From Winogradskyella thalassocola (lineage in GTDB: Bacteria > Bacteroidota > Bacteroidia > Flavobacteriales > Flavobacteriaceae), in assembly GCF_900099995.1 (NCBI RefSeq), contig NZ_FNCZ01000007.1, forward strand, positions 1 through 64,000: DNA of 64,000 nucleotides, read 5' to 3'. The number at the start of each line of letters is the position of its first letter. The first letter of the stretch is position 1. The position numbers and the translations under genes are program-made. Shown here piece by piece: positions 16,401 through 24,610 of the stretch. A model generated the notes under the pieces. That model was not told the origin of the DNA, did not search any database, and saw only the letters and a list, made by a program, of their open reading frames with translations.

Positions 16401-17327
16401 ATTATATTGAATAGCAAATGGGTTGTCCTTGTTGGCTTTAAAGTTGGTGAGATTCTGGTTTGTTAGGTCAAGTTTATAAGCGCCATTTCCATAAGTCGCA
16501 ATCCATAATCTGTTTTCTTTATCAATAAGAAGGTCTTCAATATTTAAGTCTTCTGGAAGTTCTTTATGCCGATATTTTACAAACGAATCTGTGTTTTTTT
16601 CTCTGTAATATAAACCTTGACCAAAAGTTCCCAACCAGATGTTGCCGCTTTTATCTTTTGCTAATGTGCTAAAGTTTGCGTTATTGTGAGAATCTATTAG
16701 GATTTCCTTATAAGATGTGTTCTGTTTAAATTCAAATACTGAACCAGATGCTGAAACAATTAAGGAATTATTAGTTTCAATAAAATCATAAATAGTTCTT
16801 TCTGTATCTTCTTTATTTAAAATTTGAAGCGTGTCTTTTGTTATCGCATCAATTTTAAATAAGCCTTCTCCATATGTGCCAACATAAGTGTTTAACTTTT
16901 TGTCTTGAAATATTGAACTAACATTCTTGAAGGTTGAGATGTACCTAAAATCATCTGTTTTTGAGTTGTAAAGTTCTAATTTTCCAGAATTAGTAATAAT
17001 CCATAACCGATTTTGGTTGTCATTATAAATTTTACCGAGTCTGCTAAATGTTGGTCTGGTGATGTCTTCAAAATGTTTATCGTAGTGCTTAAAACTTCGG
17101 CCATTATATTTGTTTAGCCCATCTTGTGTTGCAAGCCATAAATAACCAATACTGTCTTGTACAATACTAATAACACTACTTTGAGATAAGCCATCATTGA
17201 TGGTAAGGCTATTAAATGAAAATGGCTTTTCGTTTACAGACTCTTGTGCTTTTAGTAAAAACACAGAAGAGAATGTTAAACAAATAAAAAGTGTGTAACT
17301 AACTATTTTGTAATATGATGAAGCCAT
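13422..17327 (-). CDS. hybrid two-component system (HTCS): Reg_prop / Y_Y_Y / HK / REC / AraC
   Basis: 1301-aa classic Bacteroidetes HTCS. A signal/anchor at residues ~10-27 is followed by a two-bladed set of Reg_prop beta-propeller repeats (first: GLSQSSVISIVQDSIGYLWL; many W(L/I)GT repeats to ~650), a Y_Y_Y domain (~695-780), and a transmembrane helix (IIYVILGLLSAFAFYYYL). Then come HisKA (H-box NISHEFRTPLTLI), HATPase (VTSNLLSNAVKYAP), a receiver domain (Asp in LIISDIMMP) and a C-terminal AraC HTH (~1200-1301). Such proteins sense periplasmic ligands, often glycan fragments, and activate adjacent genes. No SusC/SusD or glycoside hydrolase genes are nearby, so the ligand is unclear. The nearest targets are the peptide genes and the exported-protein cluster. 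Confidence 0.95.
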   Translation of the reverse strand: MASSYYKIVSYTLFICLTFSSVFLLKAQESVNEKPFSFNSLTINDGLSQSSVISIVQDSIGYLWLATQDGLNKYNGRSFKHYDKHFEDITRPTFSRLGKIYNDNQNRLWIITNSGKLELYNSKTDDFRYISTFKNVSSIFQDKKLNTYVGTYGEGLFKIDAITKDTLQILNKEDTERTIYDFIETNNSLIVSASGSVFEFKQNTSYKEILIDSHNNANFSTLAKDKSGNIWLGTFGQGLYYREKNTDSFVKYRHKELPEDLNIEDLLIDKENRLWIATYGNGAYKLDLTNQNLTNFKANKDNPFAIQYNDILCLYEDVTNIIWLGTDGSGANYYDTHLIKFNVLTNNQVPKTVNVDVVRSISTDKDDNIWIGTSGKGLTYINFKTKEHKTFTANNSPLASDRIISLLNNNNNLWIGHQGFGLNIRDIKGNYKSFPELANYTIWQIVRANNEQSWLCTERNGLILFDIRKGIIKQFNTSNSLLTTNDIKTVTNGDNDELWIGSDDNGLYRLHTNLDRITNIKTINSKIKSLHYLNGILWIGTNGKGLKKYHIENDTFETFTTTDGLPNNVIYGILPDNNGNLWLSTNNGISKFTNQTKNKFENYSNYDGLQALEFNTGAYYKDKNGNLYFGGLEGLNWFNPNQLTFNTIKPKTIITKFEVYSVDQPLQQNAAFKFNKNTITFTFSSLHFSQPERNSYKYQLVNYDEEWINAGNSNTAHYTNLPSNNYTFKVISSNYDGVWNDTPATYSFTINKPWYGTNLAKIIYVILGLLSAFAFYYYLKWRWQMKMQLQFEHEETKRLKKLDEFKTKLYTNISHEFRTPLTLISGPIENQLSKPELSKSDKKELQLVKQNTDRLVLLVDQMLDLSMLDSGQIKLRVSKGNITVLLKQIVSAFQYKANQKNIKIKSNIQDIKQVWFDKDVIEKVTSNLLSNAVKYAPKESEIIFDVNLQDDVLVLSIVNSSDRVGRKDLSKLFQRFYQDNKLSDGVGVGLALVRDLVNLSKGSIIANNIDDNKIQFTVTLPIKKEAFSNDEIIENTKEIHNDAEQKASEILVTDKPTILVVEDEPDIRAFIVSNFKKNYYLIEATNGESGIEKARKHMPDLIISDIMMPKKDGIELCNALKYDEITSHIPIILLTAKVGNANEITGLKTGADAYVTKPFNSIKLKLTVDNLIETRRQLQKHFSKNFSITPEFAITSTENDFLQKIKDVLDEYLTDPNLTSEKFSEKLQMSRTQLHRKMKAIFGLSTTEFIRSQRLKLSLELLKNSDATVSEIAYQIGFNSPSYFIKCFKDTYKTTPKEYTP

Positions 17328-17431
17328 AAACTAATTTATAGATTCTAGATTTATTTAAAAGGGGAGGGTTTACAAATGCTTTTACTAAAATAGTGAAATT
17401 TAATTAGTTATAATAGAATATAGAAATTGGA

Positions 17432-17461
17432 ATAAAAAACCCATCAAATTTTTGATGGGTT
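17432..17461 (-). terminator. intrinsic terminator of the acyl-CoA dehydrogenase gene
   Basis: AACCCATCAAA (17438-17448) pairs with TTTGATGGGTT (17451-17461). On the minus strand the hairpin is followed by a T run (down to 17432). It is located 27 bp beyond the stop codon at 17488. Confidence 0.85.
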
Positions 17462-17487
17462 ATAAGTTGTAAATTGAATATGTAAGT

Positions 17488-18630
17488 TTAAGTTTTTATA
17501 ATTCCTCTAGAAATTACAATCTTCTGAATTTCAGAAGTTCCTTCATAAATCTGTGTAATCTTAGCATCACGCATTAAACGCTCTACATGGTATTCTTTCA
17601 CAAAACCATTACCACCATGGATTTGTACTGCTTCAACCGTATGCTCCATAGCTACTTTACTTGCATAAAGTTTCGCCATGGCGCTAGACATGTCGTAATT
17701 ATTACCTTGGTCTTTATCCCAAGCAGCTCTCATCACTAGCATTCTAGCAGCTTCAATTTCAGTATGCATATCTGCTAATTTAAACGCGATAGCTTGGTGA
17801 TTGCAAATTTCAGTACCAAAAGCTTTACGCTCTTTAGAATATTTTAAAGCTAATTCATAAGCACCTGCTGCGATACCTAAAGCTTGTGCCGCAATTCCAA
17901 TTCGTCCGCCAGAAAGTGTTTTCATAGCAAATCTAAATCCAAAACCATCGTCGCCAATTCTATTTTCTTTAGGAACTTTTACATCATTAAACTGTAATGT
18001 ATGAGTATCACTTCCCCTAATTCCTAATTTATCTTCTTTAGGTCCAATATCAAAACCAGGCATTCCTTTTTCAAGAATAAATGCATTAATACCATGAGAC
18101 CCTTTGTGCTTGTCAGTTTGTGCAATGACTAAATACACCTCTGCACGTCCTCCATTGGTAATCCAGTTTTTTGTACCGTTTAAAATATAATGATCACCTT
18201 TATCGATTGCAGTTGTTTTTTGTGATGTGGCATCACTACCTGCTTCAGGTTCACTTAAACAAAATGCACCAATACATTCTCCTGTTGCTAATTTTGTTAG
18301 ATATTTTTCCTTTTGAGCTTCATTTCCATAAGACTCTAATCCATAACAAACCAAAGAATTGTTTACAGAAACCATAACAGAAGCAGAAGCATCTACTTTA
18401 GATAATTCCTCCATTATGAGCACATAAGAAATCGCATCCATACCACTTCCTCCATATTTCGGATCTACCATAATGCCTAAAAACCCTAATTCTCCCATCT
18501 TGCGAACTAAGCTCTCAGGAAAAGTTTGTGCATTATCGCGTTCTATAACACCAGGAAGTAATTCTGTTTGTGCAAAATCTCGTGCTGCATCACGAATCAT
18601 TAAATGTTCTTCTGTTAAGTTAAAGTCCAT
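17488..18630 (-). CDS. acyl-CoA dehydrogenase
   Basis: 380-aa FAD-dependent acyl-CoA dehydrogenase of the short-chain (butyryl-CoA type) class; full family length. The N-terminal helical domain starts MDFNLTEEHLMIRDAARDFA. The flavin/substrate signature GAFCLSEPEAGSDA and the C-terminal signature QIHGGNGFVKEYHVERLMRD are present, and the catalytic Glu is expected in IYEGTSEIQKIVI. It catalyses the first step of fatty-acid or branched-chain acyl-CoA oxidation in the cytoplasm. It is divergent from anmK across a 90-bp gap. Confidence 0.95.
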   Translation of the reverse strand: MDFNLTEEHLMIRDAARDFAQTELLPGVIERDNAQTFPESLVRKMGELGFLGIMVDPKYGGSGMDAISYVLIMEELSKVDASASVMVSVNNSLVCYGLESYGNEAQKEKYLTKLATGECIGAFCLSEPEAGSDATSQKTTAIDKGDHYILNGTKNWITNGGRAEVYLVIAQTDKHKGSHGINAFILEKGMPGFDIGPKEDKLGIRGSDTHTLQFNDVKVPKENRIGDDGFGFRFAMKTLSGGRIGIAAQALGIAAGAYELALKYSKERKAFGTEICNHQAIAFKLADMHTEIEAARMLVMRAAWDKDQGNNYDMSSAMAKLYASKVAMEHTVEAVQIHGGNGFVKEYHVERLMRDAKITQIYEGTSEIQKIVISRGIIKT

Positions 18631-18720
18631 AAACTATAATATTATTGATTTCTTAAAAATTTGATGCAAAGATAATTTTTTATTGTGGTATTTTCAATAA
18701 GGAATATTATTTTTACTTAT

Positions 18721-19788
18721 ATGACAAAATATACTTATAAAATTATAGGAGTAATGTCCGGAACTTCGTTAGATGGTATAGATCTTATTTATGCGACTTA
18801 TAATGTAAATGAGAATTGGGATTTTAAAATTCACAATGCCGAAACGATTAAGTATTCACCACAGTGGCAAATAGTATTGAGTGGATTGGTAAATCAGTCA
18901 ATGGACCATTTACAGGCTATTGACACGGAGTATTCTGAGTATTTAGCTACTGTGATTTCAGCTTTTATAGCGAAATATAAAATTGAAGACATAGACTTTA
19001 TTGCATCTCATGGACACACCGCTTTACACCAGCCAAAGAAAGGGGTGACATATCAAATTGGTAATCAGCAAATATTATCAGATGTTTTAAATGAAAAAGT
19101 AATTTGTGATTTTAGGGTTGAAGATGTAGAACTAGGAGGGCAAGGAGCACCTTTAGTGCCAATTGGTGATCGGTTATTGTTTAATAATTTTGATTATTGC
19201 CTAAATTTAGGCGGCTTTGCTAATATTTCTTTCGAATCTAAAAATGAAAGAATTGCTTATGATATTTGTCCGGTAAATATAGTTTTGAATCATTATGTTT
19301 CAAAATTAGGTTTCGATTATGATGATAAAGGTGAAATAGCTTCCACCGGAAACATTAATCAAGATTTATTATTTCAACTCAATGCACTTCAGTATTATAA
19401 AGAAAAACCGCCTAAATCTTTAGGCTTAGAATGGGTTAACAATAATGTGTTTCCATTAATTGATAAATTTAAACTTTTAACACATGACATTTTAAGTACC
19501 TATGTAGAGCACATTGCTATTCAAATTTCAAAAGTCTTACAACAAGAAGATTCTAAAGTTTTGATAACCGGAGGCGGTGTTTTTAATGATTTTTTAATTT
19601 ATAAAACTCAATGGTTTTCAAAATCTGAAATAATCATTCCAGAAAATGAAATTGTTGAATTTAAAGAAGCGTTAATTTTTGGTTTACTTGGAGTGCTAAA
19701 AGAAAGGAACGAGGTTAATTGTTTAAAAAGCGTGACAGGGGCAAAACGAAATCATTCTTCAGGAAAAATATTAATCCCGAAAAAGTAA
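18721..19788 (+). CDS. anmK: anhydro-N-acetylmuramic acid kinase
   Basis: 355-aa sugar kinase that phosphorylates and opens 1,6-anhydro-MurNAc during peptidoglycan recycling. The family signature GVMSGTSLDGIDL is at the N terminus, with the ATP-binding LNLGGFANIS and the C-terminal ITGGGVFNDFL motif. An in-frame ATG at 18685 exists, but the conserved start is MTKYTYKIIGVMSG at 18721. Length is close to the usual ~370 aa. It stands alone on the plus strand, divergent from the acyl-CoA dehydrogenase gene. Confidence 0.93.
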   Translation: MTKYTYKIIGVMSGTSLDGIDLIYATYNVNENWDFKIHNAETIKYSPQWQIVLSGLVNQSMDHLQAIDTEYSEYLATVISAFIAKYKIEDIDFIASHGHTALHQPKKGVTYQIGNQQILSDVLNEKVICDFRVEDVELGGQGAPLVPIGDRLLFNNFDYCLNLGGFANISFESKNERIAYDICPVNIVLNHYVSKLGFDYDDKGEIASTGNINQDLLFQLNALQYYKEKPPKSLGLEWVNNNVFPLIDKFKLLTHDILSTYVEHIAIQISKVLQQEDSKVLITGGGVFNDFLIYKTQWFSKSEIIIPENEIVEFKEALIFGLLGVLKERNEVNCLKSVTGAKRNHSSGKILIPKK

Positions 19789-19819
19789 ATTAAATTAAGC
19801 TTTCGCTTGGATTGTTTTT

Positions 19820-19827
19820 TATATTTG
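19820..19827 (+). promoter_or_regulatory. -7 box (TAnnTTTG) ahead of the Glu/Leu/Phe/Val dehydrogenase
   Basis: TATATTTG at 19820-19827 matches the Bacteroidetes -7 consensus TAnnTTTG and lies 25 bp upstream of the TTG start at 19853. No clear TTTG -33 partner at the right distance was seen, so this is a moderate call. Confidence 0.4.
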
Positions 19828-19852
19828 TTATTGGATAATAAATGAACCAAAA

Positions 19853-21082
19853 TTGATAAAAGATTTACTTCAGAAATACGAAAATAAGGAACCCGAAATC
19901 GTGTTTCACTGGAACGATGCAGAAACGGAAGCAGAGGGTTGGACTGTAATTAACTCATTACGAGGCGGAGCAGCAGGAGGTGGAACCCGAATGCGTAAAG
20001 GGTTAGATAAAAACGAAGTGTTGTCACTTGCAAAAACCATGGAGGTGAAATTCACTGTTTCTGGTCCAGCAATTGGAGGCGCAAAATCTGGAATTAACTT
20101 CGATCCTCAAGATCCAAGAAAAAAAGGGGTTTTACAACGTTGGTATGCAGCAGTTTCACCGTTACTTAAAAGTTATTATGGTACAGGTGGTGATTTAAAT
20201 GTTGACGAAATTCATGAAGTCATTCCAATTACCGAACAAAGTGGTGTTTGGCATCCTCAAGAAGGTGTTTTTGAAGGTCACTTTAAACCGACAATAGCAG
20301 ATAAGATTAATAGAATAGGTCAGTTAAGACATGGCGTTATTAAGGTGATTGAAAACCCTAGTTATTCTCCTAGTGTTGACAGAAAATACACGGTTGCCGA
20401 TATGATTACGGGCTATGGAGTAGCTACCGCTGCAGAGCATTTTTATGATATTAATGGAGATTCTATTAAAGGAAAACGCGTCATAGTACAAGGTTTTGGA
20501 AATGTAGGAGCAGCAGCGGCGTTTTATTTCGCTCAAATGGGCGCCAAAATCGTAGGTATTATTGATAGAGATGGTGGGGTAATTAATAAGGAAGGTTTTT
20601 CATTTAAAGAAGTAACCGATTTATACCTTGCAAAAAATGGTAATACACTTATTGCTGATAATCTAATTCCGTTTGCAGACATCAATGAACAAATTTGGTC
20701 GTTACAAGCTGAGGTTTTCGCCCCTTGTGCAGCTTCACGTTTAGTGACTCAAGATCAAATAGATCAAATGATAAATACAGGTTTAGAAGTTATAACCTGT
20801 GGTGCAAATGTTCCTTTTGCTGATAAAGAAATATTCTTTGGATCAATAATGGAATATACAGATCAAAAGATAAGTTTAATACCAGATTTTATTTCAAACT
20901 GTGGTATGGCTAGAGTGTTTGCTTACTTTATGGAGCGTAAAGTGCAAATGACTGATGAAGCTATTTTTAAAGACACTTCTAACGTTATAAGAAAAGCATT
21001 AAAAGAAGTACATAAAAATAATCCGACAAAAACAGGTATTAGCGAAACTGCTTTTGAGATTGCTCTTAGGCAATTAATATAA
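19853..21082 (+). CDS. Glu/Leu/Phe/Val family amino-acid dehydrogenase
   Basis: 409-aa NAD(P)-dependent oxidative deaminase. The Glu/Leu/Phe/Val dehydrogenase signature is present: GGAAGGGTRM near residue 40, the catalytic Lys region VSGPAIGGAKSGI, and the Rossmann motif VIVQGFGNVGAAAAFYFAQ (~206-224) with EVFAPCAAS and CGANVPF downstream. Substrate specificity (leucine/valine versus glutamate) cannot be read safely. The only in-frame start with conserved N terminus is a TTG at 19853 (M)IKDLLQKYENK; the nearby ATG at 19842 is out of frame and stops after five codons. A TAnnTTTG box lies just upstream. The nhaD gene follows after 24 bp. Confidence 0.9.
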   Translation: MIKDLLQKYENKEPEIVFHWNDAETEAEGWTVINSLRGGAAGGGTRMRKGLDKNEVLSLAKTMEVKFTVSGPAIGGAKSGINFDPQDPRKKGVLQRWYAAVSPLLKSYYGTGGDLNVDEIHEVIPITEQSGVWHPQEGVFEGHFKPTIADKINRIGQLRHGVIKVIENPSYSPSVDRKYTVADMITGYGVATAAEHFYDINGDSIKGKRVIVQGFGNVGAAAAFYFAQMGAKIVGIIDRDGGVINKEGFSFKEVTDLYLAKNGNTLIADNLIPFADINEQIWSLQAEVFAPCAASRLVTQDQIDQMINTGLEVITCGANVPFADKEIFFGSIMEYTDQKISLIPDFISNCGMARVFAYFMERKVQMTDEAIFKDTSNVIRKALKEVHKNNPTKTGISETAFEIALRQLI

Positions 21083-21106
21083 TTAACGACAATTATAATT
21101 AACACT

Positions 21107-22501
21107 ATGGAAACAGTAATAATACTTGTATTCGTCCTTGGCTATTTAGCGATAACCTTAGAACACAATATTAAAATAGATAAATTAATCCCTGCTTTAG
21201 TGATGATGGCTATTAGTTGGGCATTAATATCACTTGGTATTGATGATTTTACACAATGGTTTGATTCAGCCAAGCACAATTTAATGGATAATTTTGGTTT
21301 ACTTCCGCATGAAGAAAAAATGCATATGATGGAAGAAACTTTACTTCATCATTTAGGGAAAACATCCGAGATACTAGTATTCTTACTAGGTGCCATGACC
21401 ATTGTAGAAATTATTGATTATTTCGATGGATTTTCAACAATTAAAGGCTTTATAAAAACAAAAAGTAAGAAGAAAATTCTTTGGATTTTTGGGTTCTTAG
21501 CATTCTTTCTTTCTGCTATAATTGATAACCTTACGGCAACTATTGTATTAATATCAATCTTACAAAAACTAATAAATGATAGAGATGTTCGTATTTGGTA
21601 TGCAGGTTTAATTATTATTGCTGCCAATGCAGGTGGTGCATGGTCTCCTATTGGGGATGTTACAACTACGATGCTTTGGATCGGTAAGAAAGTGACTACT
21701 GGCCATTTATTTGTGTATTTATTTTTACCATCATTAGTTTGTATGTTGGTACCAACCTTTATAGCCTCGTTATTGCCAGCCTTTAAAGGGAAGATTGAAT
21801 CAGATGATAAGCAAGATGATAAACCAAAAAGCAAATACAGTGCTATAATGTTGTATTTGGGTCTTGGTGGAATCGTATCTGTTCCAATTTTTAAAACAGT
21901 GACTCATTTACCTCCTTATGTTGGTATGATGTTAGCACTAGGAGTTGTCGCTATTTTTGCAGAAATATATAGTAATACTAAGTTTAGTATGTCTAGTCAT
22001 GATTCAGTAGAAAGTGATGCACATGCGCATCATAGTCCTGTACATTATTCTTTATCAAAAATTGAATTACCAAGTATATTATTCTTCTTAGGAATCTTAA
22101 TGGCAGTAGCCGCTCTAGAATCTTTAGGTATTTTATTTGGTTTTGCAGGGACACTTCAAGACACTATGCCAATGTTAGGAACTGAATTACATCATGGAGG
22201 TGTTTCAGATTTAGTGGTTTTATTATTAGGAGTTGGTTCTGCTGTTATTGATAATGTGCCACTTGTTGCGGCAAGTTTAGGGATGTTCACTGAGCCAATT
22301 GATAATGAGCTATGGCATTTTATAGCCTATTCTGCTGGTACAGGGGGAAGTATGTTAATCATTGGTTCTGCAGCGGGAGTAGTTGCTATGGGAATGGAAA
22401 AAATAGATTTCTTTTGGTATCTTAAAAAAATATCATGGTTAGCATTAATAGGATTTTTAGCAGGAGCTGTGGTCTTTATGTTTACCAGAACTATATTTTA
22501 A
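21107..22501 (+). CDS. nhaD: NhaD-type Na+/H+ antiporter
   Basis: 464-aa inner-membrane protein with about 12 transmembrane segments of the ion-transporter (NhaD/ArsB) superfamily. Conserved features include SAIIDNLTATIVLI, AANAGGAWSPIGDVTTTMLW and SAVIDNVPLVAA with NhaD-like spacing. A histidine-rich cytoplasmic loop (HDSVESDAHAHHSPVHYS, ~300-317) may act as a pH or metal sensor (inference). It exchanges external protons for internal Na+, fitting a marine lifestyle. It sits between the amino-acid dehydrogenase and the ExbB-ExbD-TonB genes. Confidence 0.92.
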   Translation: METVIILVFVLGYLAITLEHNIKIDKLIPALVMMAISWALISLGIDDFTQWFDSAKHNLMDNFGLLPHEEKMHMMEETLLHHLGKTSEILVFLLGAMTIVEIIDYFDGFSTIKGFIKTKSKKKILWIFGFLAFFLSAIIDNLTATIVLISILQKLINDRDVRIWYAGLIIIAANAGGAWSPIGDVTTTMLWIGKKVTTGHLFVYLFLPSLVCMLVPTFIASLLPAFKGKIESDDKQDDKPKSKYSAIMLYLGLGGIVSVPIFKTVTHLPPYVGMMLALGVVAIFAEIYSNTKFSMSSHDSVESDAHAHHSPVHYSLSKIELPSILFFLGILMAVAALESLGILFGFAGTLQDTMPMLGTELHHGGVSDLVVLLLGVGSAVIDNVPLVAASLGMFTEPIDNELWHFIAYSAGTGGSMLIIGSAAGVVAMGMEKIDFFWYLKKISWLALIGFLAGAVVFMFTRTIF

Positions 22502-22566
22502 TGCACATACTTAAGTTAAAATATAGACGTTATACAACTAGTTAAAATAATTTCAATTTTTAGAAT

Positions 22567-23262
22567 ATGATAGCATTCAGTACTATTCAAGATGAAGTAG
22601 CCGTTTTAGCTGATGGAGAATCAGTAGAAAAGACTTTATCAATAATAGAGTTAATTTCAAGTGGTGGAACATCAGGAATGGTGATTATTTTCATTTTGTT
22701 CCTGCTTTTAATTGTAGCCACATTTATTTATTTCGAGCGTATTTTCGCCATAAAGGCAGCGTCTAAAGTCGATTCAAATTTTATGAATCAAATTAAAGAT
22801 CATGTGAGTCATGGTAAATTTGATTCTGCTCAAATGTTATGTGCACAGCAAAATACGCCAGTATCAAGATTAATTGCGAAAGGAATTACGAGAATTGGTA
22901 AGCCTTTGGAAGATATAAATTCGGCAATAGAAAATGCAGGAAAATTAGAAGTCTACAGCTTAGAGAAAAATGTTAGTGTCTTAGCAACCATTTCAGGTGT
23001 TGCACCAATGATTGGGTTTTTAGGAACTGTAGTAGGTATGATTATTTCAATTTTCGAATTGGCAAATGCTGGTGGAACCATTCAAATGGATGTATTGGCG
23101 AGTGGATTATACACCGCTATGACAACAACGGTTGGTGGGTTAATTGTGGGTATTATTGCTTATGTAGCTTATAATCATATTGTCGTTAAAACCAACAAAG
23201 TTGTGTACCAAATGGAAGCTAATTCTGTTGAATTTTTAGATCACTTAAACGAACCTATCTAA
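22567..23262 (+). CDS. exbB: MotA/TolQ/ExbB proton channel protein
   Basis: 231-aa inner-membrane subunit of the TonB energising complex. TM1 is at ~37-57 (VIIFILFLLLIVATFIYF); TM2/TM3 are at ~140-165 and ~180-200, with the conserved VAPMIGFLGTVVGMI and GLYTAMTTTVGGLIVGI channel motifs. It uses the proton motive force to drive TonB-dependent outer-membrane transport. The exbD gene follows after 1 bp and tonB after that, a complete three-gene module. Confidence 0.93.
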   Translation: MIAFSTIQDEVAVLADGESVEKTLSIIELISSGGTSGMVIIFILFLLLIVATFIYFERIFAIKAASKVDSNFMNQIKDHVSHGKFDSAQMLCAQQNTPVSRLIAKGITRIGKPLEDINSAIENAGKLEVYSLEKNVSVLATISGVAPMIGFLGTVVGMIISIFELANAGGTIQMDVLASGLYTAMTTTVGGLIVGIIAYVAYNHIVVKTNKVVYQMEANSVEFLDHLNEPI

Positions 23263-23263
23263 T

Positions 23264-23656
23264 ATGAACATTAGAGGACAAAATAAAGTTACACCGGAAT
23301 TCAATTTCGCGTCTATGACCGATATTGTATTTCTGTTATTAATCTTTTTTATGATAGCGTCAACATTGGTAAGTACTAATGCTATTGATATTGTGTTGCC
23401 TAAAGCAAGTGGTAAGACTGAGAATAAAAAATCAACAGCAGTAAGTATCAAAAAAGATTTGACCTATTATATCGATCAGAAACGTGTAGGCGAAAGTGTC
23501 TTAGAAACACAATTAATATCCATATTAGGATCACAAGACGCGCCAACAATTGTCTTAAGAGCAGAAAAATCTGTTCCTGTAGAAAATGTGGTGAAGGTTA
23601 TGGATATCGCAAACCGAAACAAATTTAAAGTGATATTAGCTGTGCAACCGAATTAA
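23264..23656 (+). CDS. exbD: biopolymer transport protein ExbD/TolR
   Basis: 130-aa single-span protein of the ExbB-ExbD-TonB complex. The N-terminal TM helix contains the essential acidic residue in FASMTDIVFLLLIFFMIAST, and the periplasmic domain has IVLRAEKSVPVENVVKVMDIA, typical of ExbD. It is directly linked to exbB (1-bp gap) and followed by the TonB gene. Confidence 0.93.
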   Translation: MNIRGQNKVTPEFNFASMTDIVFLLLIFFMIASTLVSTNAIDIVLPKASGKTENKKSTAVSIKKDLTYYIDQKRVGESVLETQLISILGSQDAPTIVLRAEKSVPVENVVKVMDIANRNKFKVILAVQPN

Positions 23657-23712
23657 GCGGCATCATTTTTGAAAAAAAAATTATTCAGCCTTATAGGTTT
23701 ATATAAAAACAA

Positions 23713-24609
23713 ATGAAATATTTAGAGACCAAACACGAACGTAATTCTGCAAAAATCACAGTACTTATAACTTTGATACTGCTTTTGTTATTGTTTGTTG
23801 TTGGACCTCAATATATGGATCCGCCAGAAGAGTATGGTGTGGCAGTAAATTTTGGAACTACGGATTTTGGTAGTGGAAATAAGCCCTTAAGTGAACCTAA
23901 GAAGGCTATAGAAGATAAAGTTGTTGAAGAAGAGGTTGTTGAAGAAGTTCAGCCAGAAGAAGCACAAGTCGCACCGGCAGAAGCAGCGACAAAAGCTGAA
24001 GAGGTAATGACACAAGATAATGCCGAAGCGATTGCTATTAAAAAGCAAAAAGAAGCTGAAGCAAAAGTAAAGGCGGCAGAAGCGAAAGCGAAAGCAGAGG
24101 CCAAAGCTGCTGCTGAAAAAGTGGAACGTGAGAAACGTGAAGCAGAAGAAAAGAAACGTGCAGAAGAAGCAGAGAAAAAGAAACAGCTCGACAATCTTAT
24201 TGGTGGAGTTAAAAACGCTTCAGGTAATACCGATGGAGGTGAAGGACCAGATAATCAAGGTGGAAATAAAGGGCAGTTAGATGGAGATCCATACGCCGCT
24301 AGTTACTTTGGTGGTTCTGGGCCAGGAAAAGGAGGCATTGGCTACGGATTAGGTGGTAGAGGAAGACCATCTAAACAAATATTCAAGCAAGATTGTAATG
24401 AATACGGTTTAGTAGTTGTTAGAATTGAAGTTAATCAACAAGGAAAGGTGATTAAAGCTGAACCAGGTATTAGAGGAACAACCAATACGCATCCTTGTTT
24501 GTTAGAGCCAGCTAAAAAAATAGCCATGTCACATAAGTGGCCGGCAGATGCTGATGCACCAACTACTCAAGTTGGATTCGTAAGTATTAACTTTGATGTA
24601 GGTCAATAG
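23713..24609 (+). CDS. TonB-like energy transducer
   Basis: 298-aa protein with an N-terminal TM helix (ITVLITLILLLLLFVVGPQYM, ~15-36). A long E/V/A/K-rich periplasmic linker (~60-160), probably an extended helix, is followed by a Gly-rich region and a C-terminal beta domain (~215-298: YGLVVVRIEVNQQGKVIKAEPG) equivalent to the TonB C-terminal domain. The canonical YP motif is replaced by HPCLLEPAKK, which is normal in Bacteroidetes TonB relatives. It is third in the exbB-exbD-tonB module, with folC starting 1 bp after it. Confidence 0.88.
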   Translation: MKYLETKHERNSAKITVLITLILLLLLFVVGPQYMDPPEEYGVAVNFGTTDFGSGNKPLSEPKKAIEDKVVEEEVVEEVQPEEAQVAPAEAATKAEEVMTQDNAEAIAIKKQKEAEAKVKAAEAKAKAEAKAAAEKVEREKREAEEKKRAEEAEKKKQLDNLIGGVKNASGNTDGGEGPDNQGGNKGQLDGDPYAASYFGGSGPGKGGIGYGLGGRGRPSKQIFKQDCNEYGLVVVRIEVNQQGKVIKAEPGIRGTTNTHPCLLEPAKKIAMSHKWPADADAPTTQVGFVSINFDVGQ

Positions 24610-24610
24610 A

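Noticed and set aside
3101..17327. Polysaccharide utilisation locus
   Set aside because: HTCS regulators are present, but no SusC/SusD pair or carbohydrate-active enzyme is in the neighbourhood.
23949..24194. 81-codon antisense frame rich in Ser/Ala/Phe
   Set aside because: It mirrors the E/A/K-rich linker of the TonB-like gene; low complexity only.
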